This document shows, piece by piece, positions 34,406 through 44,649 of a DNA stretch of 64,000 nt. How positions within the stretch are numbered: the first letter of the stretch is position 1; the number at the start of each line of letters is the position of its first letter. The DNA lies in contig NZ_AP025518.1 of NCBI RefSeq assembly GCF_022179545.1, positions 1,240,001 through 1,304,000 on the forward strand. The letters are read 5' to 3'. The DNA is from Mycolicibacterium fortuitum subsp. fortuitum. GTDB taxonomy: Bacteria; Actinomycetota; Actinomycetes; Mycobacteriales; Mycobacteriaceae. The translations under genes and the position numbers were made by a program. Below the pieces are notes generated by a model. The model made no database searches, was not told the origin of the DNA, and was given only the letters and a program-made list of their open reading frames with translations.

Positions 34406-34444
34406 GCTGAAGATTGCGGTCACCTGATGACCGCAATCTTCAGC
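34406..34444. terminator. Perfect 17-bp palindromic terminator between convergent genes
   Basis: GCTGAAGATTGCGGTCA (34406-34422) and its exact complement (34428-34444) enclose a 5-base loop. It lies 16 bases after the AbiEi-like stop and 20 bases before the sepH stop, so it can serve both. Confidence 0.85.
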
Positions 34445-34464
34445 ACAGGCTGCTCGAAGATCGA

Positions 34465-35280
34465 TCAGGGCTGAGTGCCCGAGGAGCGCACGCCCAACAG
34501 CACGTCCTCCCAGGCCGGAACCGTCGCGCGGGCCTTGCGGCTGCGCTTGGGTGCCGGGGGAGCCGGCGCCGGTGCGGGCTCGGCGGGGCGGCTGAACTGC
34601 TCGGGTGCCGCGGCCGGCACGTCGTGGGACTCGTCGGCCTCGTGGTGATCGAACAGGTGGGGCACGGCGGCGACCGGGCGCAGCGGCCGGGCGAAATCGG
34701 GATTGATCAGCTGGCGGGCCGCATCGTCCGACGCGGAGACGGTGCCGCCGTGGGCGCCCGGGCTGTAGCGGAAGTGTGCGACGTTGTCCGACCGGCCGGC
34801 TTTCCACGCCAGCTGAACGGTCCAGCGGCTGTCCTCGTTGCGCCACGCGTCCCAGGCGATCGAATCGGGGTCCAGGCCGCGGGCCACGATGGCTTGGGTG
34901 ACGGTTTCCAGCAGCGTCAGCACCGAGGGGCCGTCGGCGAGAACCGGATGCGCCGCGGTGGCCAGCTCGGCCGCTCGCGCGCGTTCCAGCAGCACCGGAT
35001 GGGCGAATCTCTCGACCCGTTCGACAGGCACCCCGGCTGCGGCGGCCAACTGCTCAACCGATGCCCCGGCGCGGATCTTGGCCTGAATCTCCTTGGGTCG
35101 CAGCACGTTCTGCACCTCTGCATCGGTTTCGGTCTGATTCGAGGCGACCTTGTCACCGCGCATGGCGGCACGCAGCCGGTCATCGACACGCAAGCTGAAC
35201 ATGTCTTTGGCGGAGTCGTCGGATTCACAGATGATGCGTCTGCCGTCTACGTTCAAACCAACGACTCTGAGTTCTCGCAT
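34465..35280 (-). CDS. sepH: SepH-type cell-division regulator (DUF3071)
   Basis: This 271-residue protein begins MRELRVVGLNVDGRRIICE with the DUF3071 domain (about 1-165). That domain contains a helix-turn-helix near residues 68-90 (VLRPKEIQAKIRAGASVEQLAAAAG). A Pro/Ala-rich disordered linker follows, then a short basic and aromatic end (KRSRKARATVPAWEDVLLGVRSS). In Streptomyces and mycobacteria SepH promotes FtsZ ring assembly. GGAGG precedes the ATG at 35280 by about 10 bases; a GTG three codons earlier is less likely. Order matches Rv0883c next to serC. Confidence 0.92.
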   Translation of the reverse strand: MRELRVVGLNVDGRRIICESDDSAKDMFSLRVDDRLRAAMRGDKVASNQTETDAEVQNVLRPKEIQAKIRAGASVEQLAAAAGVPVERVERFAHPVLLERARAAELATAAHPVLADGPSVLTLLETVTQAIVARGLDPDSIAWDAWRNEDSRWTVQLAWKAGRSDNVAHFRYSPGAHGGTVSASDDAARQLINPDFARPLRPVAAVPHLFDHHEADESHDVPAAAPEQFSRPAEPAPAPAPPAPKRSRKARATVPAWEDVLLGVRSSGTQP

Positions 35281-35372
35281 ACCGACCAAACCTCCTGCGC
35301 GAACCCTACTGCGTTATCCGCCCGTTACCGGGCTGACACGCTGGCGGGAGAGCGCCGGGGATGAAGGTTTGC

Positions 35373-37267
<1,895 letters not shown>

Positions 37268-37389
37268 GTGAGGGAACCTACCGGCAAACAATTCGAAACA
37301 GGCATGGACATTTACTCGATACCTGCGGTACCGTTTGTACAACAGGTGGGTAGATGTAAACCTCAGACGAGTATAGAGAGGTCTGCAAC

Positions 37390-38406
37390 ATGGCTCGGAC
37401 CAAGATGGTCAGGCGCTGGCGCAAGAACATGGACGTCAGCGACGACACGCAGTACGTCGAAATGCTCTCCACGCTGTCCGAGGGGTCGGTGCGGCGCAAT
37501 TTCAACCCCTACAAGGACATCGAGTGGGATTCGCCGGAATTTGCCGTCATCCCCAACGACCCGCGCTGGATCCTGCCCGCGACCGACCCGATGGGCGGCC
37601 ACCCGTGGTACCAGGCGCAGCCGGTCGAGCGGCAGATCGAGATCGGCATGTGGCGTCAGGCGAATGTCGCCAAGGTCGGCCTGCACTTCGAGAACATCCT
37701 GATCCGCGGTCTGATGGAGTACTCCTTCTGGGTGCCCAACGGATCGCCGGAATACCGGTACTGCCTGCACGAATCGGTTGAAGAGTGCAACCACACCCTG
37801 ATGTTCCAGGAGATGGTGAACCGCATCGGCAAGGATGTGCCGGGCATGCCCCGACTGCTCAAGTGGCTGCAGCCGCTCATCCCGCTGGCCGCAGGCCCGC
37901 TTCCCATCCCGTTCTTCTTCGGTGTGCTCGCCGGCGAGGAGCCCATCGACCACACGCAGAAGAACGTGCTGCGCGAGGGCAAGGCCCTGCACCCGATCAT
38001 GGAACGGGTCATGGCCATCCACGTCGCCGAGGAGGCGCGGCACATCTCGTTCGCGCACCAGTACCTGCACAAGCGGGTGCCGAACCTGCGCCGCCGTCAG
38101 CGCTGGATCCTGTCGCTGTTCGTGCCGTTGACCATGCGCATCCTGTGCTCGGCGATCATCGTGCCGCCGCGTGCGTTCTGGAAGGAATTCGACATCCCGC
38201 GTTCCGTGCGCAAGGAGCTGTTCTTCGGATCGCCCGAGTCGCGCAAGATGCTGCGGGACATGTTCGGCGACGTCCGGATGCTGTGCCACGACACCGGCCT
38301 GATGAACCCGATCGCCAAGCTGATGTGGCGCATCTGCAAGATCGACGGCCCGCCGAGCCGCTACCGTAGCGAGCCTCAGCGTGAGCACCTGGTCTCGGTC
38401 GCCTGA
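37390..38406 (+). CDS. AurF-like diiron oxygenase (Rv0885-like)
   Basis: This 338-residue helical protein has two carboxylate and histidine motifs of the AurF/diiron N-oxygenase family: HESVEECNH at about 128-136 and HVAEEARH at about 213-220, plus an additional Glu near 102 (HFENILIRG). A ferritin-like four-helix bundle is expected. It could oxidise an amine or an alkyl group using O2. No substrate is known for mycobacterial members. FprB, a ferredoxin-NADP reductase, follows 40 bases downstream and is a plausible electron source. Confidence 0.87.
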   Translation: MARTKMVRRWRKNMDVSDDTQYVEMLSTLSEGSVRRNFNPYKDIEWDSPEFAVIPNDPRWILPATDPMGGHPWYQAQPVERQIEIGMWRQANVAKVGLHFENILIRGLMEYSFWVPNGSPEYRYCLHESVEECNHTLMFQEMVNRIGKDVPGMPRLLKWLQPLIPLAAGPLPIPFFFGVLAGEEPIDHTQKNVLREGKALHPIMERVMAIHVAEEARHISFAHQYLHKRVPNLRRRQRWILSLFVPLTMRILCSAIIVPPRAFWKEFDIPRSVRKELFFGSPESRKMLRDMFGDVRMLCHDTGLMNPIAKLMWRICKIDGPPSRYRSEPQREHLVSVA

Positions 38407-38446
38407 AGCTCGCCCCGGAAAGTCGCAAGGTCTGCAGAGGTTCTAG

Positions 38447-40111
38447 ATGCCCCATGTGATCACCCAGTCGTGTTGTAGCGACGGGTCCTGCGTCTACGCG
38501 TGCCCGGTGAACTGTATTCATCCCTCACCGGATGAGCCGGGTTTCGCGACGGCCGAGATGCTCTACATCGACCCCGAGGCCTGTGTGGACTGCGGCGCGT
38601 GCGTGAGCGCGTGCCCGGTCGGCGCCATCGCGGCCGATACCCGGCTGACGGACAAACAGCTACCGTTCATCGAGCTGAACGCGGCCTTCTACCCGAAGCG
38701 GGAAGGCAAGCTGCCGCCGACTTCGAAACTGGCCCCGGTGATCGCGGCGCCCAACGTGACGGCACGGCCCGGTGGGCCGTTGACGGTCGCCATCGTGGGG
38801 TCGGGTCCGGCCGCCATGTACGCGGCCGACGAGCTGCTGACCCAGCGCGGCGTGCGGGTGAACGTCTTCGAGAAGCTGCCGACGCCCTACGGACTGGTGC
38901 GCGCCGGCGTGGCGCCGGACCACCAGAGCACCAAGCGGGTGACGCGGCTGTTCGACGTCATCGCCAAGCAGCCGGGGTTCAAGTTCTTCCTCAACGTCGA
39001 GGTCGGCAAGCACCTGTCGCACGCGGACCTGCTGGAGCACCATCACGCCGTGTTGTATGCCGTCGGCGCGCCCAACGACCGCCGGCTCGACATCGACGGC
39101 ATGGATCTGCCCGGCACCGGGACCGCCACCGAGATGGTGGCCTGGATCAACGGGCACCCCGAGTTCACCGATCTGCCGGTGGACCTGAGCCACGAGCGGG
39201 TGGTCATCGTCGGCAACGGCAACGTCGCATTCGACGTCGCCCGAGTGCTCACCACTGATCCGGATGTGTTGGCCCGCACCGACATTTCCGATCATGCGTT
39301 GGCGGTCCTGCGGAACTCGAAGGTCTCCGAGGTGGTCATCGCGGCCCGCCGAGGCCCCGCCGAGTCGGCCTTCACGCTGCCCGAGCTGATCGGCTTGACC
39401 GCAACCTGTGATGTGGTGCTCGACGAGGCCGACCATCAGTTGGTGGTCGCAGACCTGGCCCGTGAGACCGATCCGTTGACCCGCAACAAGCTGGAGATCC
39501 TGGCGAAGCTGGGCAATACGTCCGCGCCGTTGACCCGCCCGCGGATCCGGCTGGCCTACCGCCTCACCCCGCAGCGGGTGCTGGGGGAGGACCGGGTGAC
39601 CGGCATCGAATTCGGCGTCACGGGAACCGATCAGGTGCGTACGCTGGACGCCGGCCTGGTGCTGACGTCGATCGGCTACCGCGGCAAGGCGATTGCCGAT
39701 CTGCCGTTCGATGACGATGTCGCCGTGGTGCCCAATGATGCCGGACGCGTGCGCGGGGCGTCAGGCGCCTACGTCGCCGGCTGGATCAAGCGCGGGCCCA
39801 CCGGCTTCATCGGCACCAACAAGTCCTGCGCGGCGCAGACCGTGCACCAGTTGGTCGACGATTACAACGCCGGTCTGTTGACCGATCCGGTGCACAAGGC
39901 GTCCGCCCTGGACAAGCTGGTGCGTACGCGCCAGCCCGCCATGGTCGACGCCGCCGGGTGGCAGGCGATCGACGCCGCCGAGATCGCCCGCGGTGGCGAG
40001 GACCGGCCGCGCGACAAGTTCACGTCGGTGGCAGAGATGGTGGCGGTTGCCGCGACAGCGCCGAAACCCACTGTGCGCCAGCGTCTCACCGCGAGCCTGC
40101 AAGCCCACTGA
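38447..40111 (+). CDS. fprB: FprB, ferredoxin-ferredoxin:NADP reductase fusion
   Basis: This 554-residue protein has an N-terminal seven-iron-type ferredoxin domain (residues 1-70; cysteine sets CCSDGSCVYACPVNC and CVDCGACVSACPVG). A reductase of the adrenodoxin reductase type follows: FAD loop IVGSGPAAMYAADEL at about 109-123, NADP site VIVGNGNVAFDVARVL near 253, and the C-terminal GWIKRGPTGFIGTNK. It passes electrons from NADPH to iron-sulphur proteins. Matches Rv0886 in architecture and location. Its gene is 40 bases after the diiron oxygenase gene and converges on nadR. Confidence 0.95.
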   Translation: MPHVITQSCCSDGSCVYACPVNCIHPSPDEPGFATAEMLYIDPEACVDCGACVSACPVGAIAADTRLTDKQLPFIELNAAFYPKREGKLPPTSKLAPVIAAPNVTARPGGPLTVAIVGSGPAAMYAADELLTQRGVRVNVFEKLPTPYGLVRAGVAPDHQSTKRVTRLFDVIAKQPGFKFFLNVEVGKHLSHADLLEHHHAVLYAVGAPNDRRLDIDGMDLPGTGTATEMVAWINGHPEFTDLPVDLSHERVVIVGNGNVAFDVARVLTTDPDVLARTDISDHALAVLRNSKVSEVVIAARRGPAESAFTLPELIGLTATCDVVLDEADHQLVVADLARETDPLTRNKLEILAKLGNTSAPLTRPRIRLAYRLTPQRVLGEDRVTGIEFGVTGTDQVRTLDAGLVLTSIGYRGKAIADLPFDDDVAVVPNDAGRVRGASGAYVAGWIKRGPTGFIGTNKSCAAQTVHQLVDDYNAGLLTDPVHKASALDKLVRTRQPAMVDAAGWQAIDAAEIARGGEDRPRDKFTSVAEMVAVAATAPKPTVRQRLTASLQAH

Positions 40112-40120
40112 GTTGCCGGC

Positions 40121-40149
40121 GCCCGGCTCGGGTCTACTCGAAGCCGGGC
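40121..40149. terminator. Bidirectional hairpin between fprB and nadR
   Basis: GCCCGGCTCG (40121-40130) pairs with CGAAGCCGGGC (40139-40149) with one extra base in the right arm; the nadR stop codon falls in the loop. The location between convergent stops supports a terminator role. Confidence 0.6.
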
Positions 40150-41222
40150 CCGTGCAACGGTTCCCCGAAGCGCATCGAAAGATCCAGCAGCGGGTCGACG
40201 GTCCGCACTGCCAGCTCCAACCGCTCCGGCAGGGAACCTGTCAGCAACACCCAGGAATGCCCGGCGGCCGTCAGCGCGTCGGTGAACCAGCCGGTCATCG
40301 CCGCCCGCATGTCCAGGTCGCCCTCCCGCATGCCGTCGTCGTGCCACGGCACGTCCGTGTGGTCGGTGAGCAGATACACCGCGCGGTGGGGCACCCGAGT
40401 CCACGGTTGACCGCTGCGCGCGGCCGGCCCGAGGTAGCGCCGCTCCCACACCGCGGTGGCGAACGCATCGGTGTCACATATCAGGATCGGTGAGCCGTCA
40501 CGGGCCGCGATCTCTTCGCGGCGGCTCTGTTCGGTCCCGATGGCATCGAAATCGGCATGCTGCCAAACCAATTCGTCGATCTCACGTCCAGGTTGGCGGT
40601 CCCAGAGCGCAGACGTGTACTCGCGGCCGTACTCCTCGACGTTGCGGGTGGTGGCCCAGATACCGCCCCGCGCCGCGTAGTGCTGTTGTAGCTGTGCCGC
40701 CACCGTCGTGGTCCCGGTCGACTCCGCGCCCACCACCACGACCCGGGTGGTCAGCCCGGCCCGCGTGGCAGGGGCCAATTCGAGCCACCGGCCGGCCAGA
40801 TCGCGGCGGACGGCCGACGCGCTGACCGGACTCCGGGTGATCCGCACACTCTCGGCGTCGAACCAGCGCGCCAGTTCGTCACCGTAATCGTCACCGCAGA
40901 ACACCGCGTCGACGTCGGCGGGGCAACCTGCCGCCCGCAGCCCGACGCGCATGGCGGCCACCTGCGCCGCCCACACTCGTTCGTCGGTGACGTCCAGCGG
41001 TGCATCACAAGGGATTCCGGCGACGGTCACGTTGGTCTGCGCCGCATGCGTAGCGCGCAGCCACGCCACCCGATCGGCCAGCGGTACGGTTTCGGGGGCC
41101 GCCGCCATCACCAGCACACTGACCCGGTCGCACCGGTCCGCGGCGACGGTGACCGCGGCGTGGTGTCCCCTATGGGGCGGATAGAACTTGCCGATGAACA
41201 GTCCGTGACCGAATTCGCTCAT
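40134..41222 (-). CDS. nadR: NadR-type NMN adenylyltransferase/ribosylnicotinamide kinase
   Basis: This 362-residue two-domain protein has an N-terminal nucleotidyltransferase with FIGKFYPPHRGHH (HxGH at 17-20) and the C-terminal ISxTxxR-like region SPVSASAVRRDL. The second half is a P-loop kinase, VVVVGAESTGTTTVAAQL near 160-178, in which the Walker A lysine is replaced by threonine (GTTT instead of GKS/T). It should convert ribosylnicotinamide to NMN and then NAD. No helix-turn-helix is present, so it is not a repressor as in enterics. The ATG overlaps the pnuC stop (ATGA); transport and phosphorylation are coupled. Confidence 0.9.
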   Translation of the reverse strand: MSEFGHGLFIGKFYPPHRGHHAAVTVAADRCDRVSVLVMAAAPETVPLADRVAWLRATHAAQTNVTVAGIPCDAPLDVTDERVWAAQVAAMRVGLRAAGCPADVDAVFCGDDYGDELARWFDAESVRITRSPVSASAVRRDLAGRWLELAPATRAGLTTRVVVVGAESTGTTTVAAQLQQHYAARGGIWATTRNVEEYGREYTSALWDRQPGREIDELVWQHADFDAIGTEQSRREEIAARDGSPILICDTDAFATAVWERRYLGPAARSGQPWTRVPHRAVYLLTDHTDVPWHDDGMREGDLDMRAAMTGWFTDALTAAGHSWVLLTGSLPERLELAVRTVDPLLDLSMRFGEPLHGPGFE

Positions 41223-41842
41223 GGCACCCGGACCTTCCGCCAGGACCGCAGGCCCGACACGCACAGCACCAGGAACACCGCGTAGATCGCCGCCGTCAGG
41301 TTCAGATCCCGGCTCAGATACAGCGGGATGTACACGCAATCAGCGGCGATCCAGAAGTACCACGTCTGCACGTACTTGCCGTTCAGCAGCCACTGCGCGA
41401 CCAGCGACAGGCTGGTGGTGAGTGCGTCGAGGAACGGAGCCGCATCGTGCGCGGCGCGCAGCACGACCGTCAGAAATGCTGTTCCCGCGACGACAACGGC
41501 CACACACCAACCGATTTGGTCCGGACGCGCGCGGGTGACCACCAGAGGCGTGCGGCCGGCATTGCCGTAACGCCACTGCCACCACCCGGCGAAACCCAGC
41601 GCGATGTAGAGCACCTGCAGACCGGCGTCGGCCCACAGCCGGGCCGAGGCGAACAGCACCAGGAAGAACAGACAGTTGGCGATGCCCACCGGGAAGTTGG
41701 CGATGTGCCGGCGCACGGTCAGTGCCACACACAACCCGCCCGTGACAAAGCCCAGCAGCTCTGCCCAACTGACCGCGTCACCGCCGAGCACGAACAGCGT
41801 CGTGTTGAGCGGCTGCACAAGCTGCGCCAGCCGGTCCAGCAT
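41219..41842 (-). CDS. pnuC: PnuC-type nicotinamide riboside transporter
   Basis: This 207-residue protein has seven hydrophobic segments and the family motifs: FPVGIANCLFFLVLFASARLWADAGLQVLYIALGFAGWWQWRYG in the middle and LVAQWLLNGKYVQTWYFWIAADCVYIPLYL towards the end. PnuC lets nicotinamide riboside equilibrate across the membrane; NadR traps it by phosphorylation. The ATG at 41842 was chosen because the segment upstream is not hydrophobic. It lies 32 bases downstream of the P-loop kinase gene and overlaps nadR. Confidence 0.93.
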   Translation of the reverse strand: MLDRLAQLVQPLNTTLFVLGGDAVSWAELLGFVTGGLCVALTVRRHIANFPVGIANCLFFLVLFASARLWADAGLQVLYIALGFAGWWQWRYGNAGRTPLVVTRARPDQIGWCVAVVVAGTAFLTVVLRAAHDAAPFLDALTTSLSLVAQWLLNGKYVQTWYFWIAADCVYIPLYLSRDLNLTAAIYAVFLVLCVSGLRSWRKVRVP

Positions 41843-41874
41843 CGAATCTCCCCTCCGATTGTTTCGCGTCGACC

Positions 41875-42426
41875 CTAACCGGGAGCGGTGAATTCGAATC
41901 TGCCTGCGGTCAGCACCGCGATCAGATCGGCGCATTCCCTCGGCCGGTGTCGCGCGATGAACTCGTCCTCCTGGGCGGCCCACCGGTCCCAGTGCGGCCG
42001 GTAGGTCTCGCCGTCGCGGTCCAGTGCCCGGCGCTTGCGCTCGGTGTCATCGGCGTCGACCCAGATGCCCAGATCGGCCAGCGCCCGGGTGGCCGGGGTG
42101 AGCGCGCCGATGCCCTCCAGGATGAGGCGTTGTCCGGACTCGACCGGATGCAGACCCTTCGGAGCGCAGGCAGCCCAATCCCACTGCCGCCAGTGCCCGG
42201 TGACCCCGGCCGCCCGTGGCTGCAGCAGGGACTGCTGTACATGATCTGCGGCCCAGGACAATCCGTCCCAGCCGGGATAGATGTCATCGAGACGGACGAC
42301 CACGCTGTCGGCCCAGTTTTCCCGTAGCTGCAGCGCCAGCGTGGACTTGCCCGACCCTGAGCGGCCGTCGATCAGGACTGTCGTCGCCGTCGGGCCGAGA
42401 CGACCCAAGACCTCATCGAGTGCCAA
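41875..42426 (-). CDS. P-loop nucleoside/uridine-kinase-like ATPase
   Basis: This 183-residue kinase has Walker A IDGRSGSGKSTLALQL at about 18-33 and RLDDIYPGWDGLSWAADHV, where Asp-Asp is the catalytic pair of the uridine kinase fold. LILEGIGALTP is the substrate region and DTERKRRALDRDGETYRPHWDRW the lid. The start appears to be TTG at 42426, overlapping the EcfT gene by 14 bases; no better start gives a complete P-loop strand. By position it could phosphorylate a vitamin precursor brought in by the adjacent transporters. That is inference; actinobacterial relatives are annotated only as uridine kinase-like. Confidence 0.82.
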   Translation of the reverse strand: MALDEVLGRLGPTATTVLIDGRSGSGKSTLALQLRENWADSVVVRLDDIYPGWDGLSWAADHVQQSLLQPRAAGVTGHWRQWDWAACAPKGLHPVESGQRLILEGIGALTPATRALADLGIWVDADDTERKRRALDRDGETYRPHWDRWAAQEDEFIARHRPRECADLIAVLTAGRFEFTAPG

Positions 42427-43168
42427 TGAAGTTCCACGCTCCCATGGTTACCGACACCGTGATGGCAACCCCTGCGATGACGAATCCCGCCGCGATCAAG
42501 GCGAATTCGCGGGCACCGAACGGTGATGGCCGCGCCCAGGTCCGCGTGGGGTAGGCGCCGAAGCCGCGGGCTTCCATCGCGGTCGCCAGCTTCGAGCCTC
42601 GGCGTACCGCGAACACCAGTAGGGCGAAGGTCTGCCCGGCGAGCCGGCGCACCCTGGCATGGTCGGCCACGCCACGGGCGCGTCGCGCGTAACCCAGGTA
42701 CTGCCAGTCCTGTCCGAGCAGTCCAACCAGGCGCAGGCTGGCCAGAGCACCGAGCACGAACCGGGCAGGCAAGCGCAGGACCTGGCCCAGACCGTCGGCC
42801 AGCTCGGTCGATTCGACGTCGATGAACAGGATGACCGACGGCAGCGCGATGGCCAGGACCCGCAAGAAGGTGGCCGCGGCAAGGGCGATGGACCCGTCGC
42901 TGACGGTGACGAGGAAGAAGTGCCAGTACACCGTTCCGCTGACCTGCCCGTAGAGCAGGATGGTGACCGCGGTGAGCGTGGCTGCCAGCGTGACCACGGC
43001 GCCCCGCTTGAGCGCCGCGCGCGGTTTCACTCCGATCGCGGCGAACAGCAGCACCTCACCGGCCAGGGCGGTCAGCGCCGACACCCAGTCCACCGACAGC
43101 ACCAGAGCGCACGCCATGATCAGCGCGGTGAGCAGCCGGGCGACCGGGTTGAGCGTCCGCGCGGTCAC
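42413..43168 (-). CDS. EcfT, energy-coupling-factor transporter transmembrane subunit (YkoC-like)
   Basis: This 251-residue protein has five or six hydrophobic helices. The cytoplasmic coupling motif AMEARGFG appears near residue 202 (the conserved AxxxRG motif), and YARRARG near 165 is the first coupling helix. The GTG start overlaps the stop of the fused ATPase gene (GTGA). With the ATPase and the S component upstream it forms a complete group-II-like dedicated ECF transporter. Confidence 0.9.
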   Translation of the reverse strand: MTARTLNPVARLLTALIMACALVLSVDWVSALTALAGEVLLFAAIGVKPRAALKRGAVVTLAATLTAVTILLYGQVSGTVYWHFFLVTVSDGSIALAAATFLRVLAIALPSVILFIDVESTELADGLGQVLRLPARFVLGALASLRLVGLLGQDWQYLGYARRARGVADHARVRRLAGQTFALLVFAVRRGSKLATAMEARGFGAYPTRTWARPSPFGAREFALIAAGFVIAGVAITVSVTMGAWNFIGTR

Positions 43169-44649
43169 GGCGTCGTCTCCCCGGTGGTCTCCCAGTCGGG
43201 CAACACGATCCGAGCATCGGCCAGCAGGTCGGCGAAGTCGAGGTCATGCGTCGCGGCGACGACGGCCGTACCGCCGTCGGCGATTTCGGCCAGCAACCGG
43301 GTCAGCTCTTCCCAGGTGCGACGGTCTTGGCCGAACGTCGGCTCGTCGAGGATGATCACCTTGGGTGCGGTGGCCAGCATGGTGGCCACGGACAGCCGGC
43401 GCTTTTCTCCGCCCGAGAGCGTGTAGGGGTTCACCGTGGCCAGGTGCGCCAGGCGCAGACGCTCGAGGAGTTCGTCCGTGCGGGCCTTGACCTCGGCGGC
43501 GGGACGCTTGATCGCCTTGAGACCCAGCGCGAGTTCGTCGCGCACCGTAGCGGTGAGGAACTGGTGTTCAGGGTCCTGGAACACGCTACCGATCCGGGTC
43601 AGGAGTTCCTTGGACCGCCACCTGATCGGGTTGCGTCGCGCCGGCGACGGCGCGAAGTCGGGGCCTGCCTCGAGACGTCCGGAAGGCGCGGGCAACAGTC
43701 CGCCGAGGGTGAGCGCGAGCGTCGACTTGCCGGCTCCGTTCGGGCCGGTGATCACCGTGGTCTGGCCCGCCGCGATCTCGAAATCGAGCCCGATGTGCAT
43801 CGGGGGGTCGCCCGGGTGGGCCAGCGCGAGATCTTTTGCGTGCAGCAGTGTTTCGGATGGTATGGGCCGGTGCCGGGTGATCGCCGGCAGCGGGGTATCG
43901 GGAACCCAGACACCCGATCGGACCAGGTAGTCGTGGTGGTGCCGGATGGTCGCGTCCGACGGTCCGTCGGCGATCACCTGACCGTCGGCACCGAGTACGA
44001 CGACGCGGTCGATGACGGGCATCCAGACCTCGGTGCGGTGTTCGATGACGATCAGCGTCGCGCCGCTGCGCGCTGCCGAAGCTGCGACCGTGTCCCGCAC
44101 TTCGAGGACTCCGGCGGGGTCGAGGTTGGCCGTTGGTTCGTCCAGCAGGATCAGCCCAGGGTCCATGGCGATCACTCCGGCCAGCGCCAGGCGCTGCTTC
44201 TGTCCGCCGGAAAGTTCCGAGGTGGATTGGGAGAGGGCCAAATTGAGCCCGACGGCGTCCAGAGCGGTGCGGACGCGGGGCCAGATCTCATCGCGCGCCA
44301 CGCCGAGGTTCTCCATGCCGAAGGCGACGTCGTCACCGACGCGCGACAGGATCACCTGGGCGTCGGGGTCCTGCAGCACCATGCCGATCCGGTGGCGTTG
44401 TTCGGCCGGCGGGGCGTCGTCGACCCGCAGCGTGCCCGCCTGCTCACCCTCATCGGCGCCGCCGAGCAGCCCTGCGATGCCGTGCAGCAGAGTCGATTTC
44501 CCGGCACCGGACGGTCCCAGCAGCATCACCCGCTCACCCGGCTCGATCCGCAGATCGAGGTCGCGCACGGCCCACGCGGCGCGTCCGGCATGGCGCCAAC
44601 CCCAGTTGTGCGCCGTGACAGAAGCACCGGTGCCCTGCGGTGAACTCAT
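43165..44649 (-). CDS. Fused EcfA-EcfA' ATPase of an ECF transporter (YkoD-like)
   Basis: This 494-residue protein carries two complete ABC domains. The first has Walker A LLGPSGAGKST, signature ELSGGQKQRLALA and Walker B ILLDEPTANLDP. The second has Walker A ITGPNGAGKST, signature TLSGGEKRRLSVA and Walker B VIILDEPTFGQD. Both have Q-loop VFQDPE/VLQDPD pairs and a switch histidine. This is the tandem ATPase of YkoEDC or CbiO-like systems and powers uptake of a vitamin or metal. The ATG at 44649 overlaps the S-component stop (ATGA). Confidence 0.94.
   Translation of the reverse strand: MSSPQGTGASVTAHNWGWRHAGRAAWAVRDLDLRIEPGERVMLLGPSGAGKSTLLHGIAGLLGGADEGEQAGTLRVDDAPPAEQRHRIGMVLQDPDAQVILSRVGDDVAFGMENLGVARDEIWPRVRTALDAVGLNLALSQSTSELSGGQKQRLALAGVIAMDPGLILLDEPTANLDPAGVLEVRDTVAASAARSGATLIVIEHRTEVWMPVIDRVVVLGADGQVIADGPSDATIRHHHDYLVRSGVWVPDTPLPAITRHRPIPSETLLHAKDLALAHPGDPPMHIGLDFEIAAGQTTVITGPNGAGKSTLALTLGGLLPAPSGRLEAGPDFAPSPARRNPIRWRSKELLTRIGSVFQDPEHQFLTATVRDELALGLKAIKRPAAEVKARTDELLERLRLAHLATVNPYTLSGGEKRRLSVATMLATAPKVIILDEPTFGQDRRTWEELTRLLAEIADGGTAVVAATHDLDFADLLADARIVLPDWETTGETTP

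Noticed and set aside
41843..41874. NAD- or NR-sensing riboswitch before pnuC
   Set aside because: The 32-base gap is too short and has no recognisable conserved blocks; the gene is more likely read from the upstream operon.
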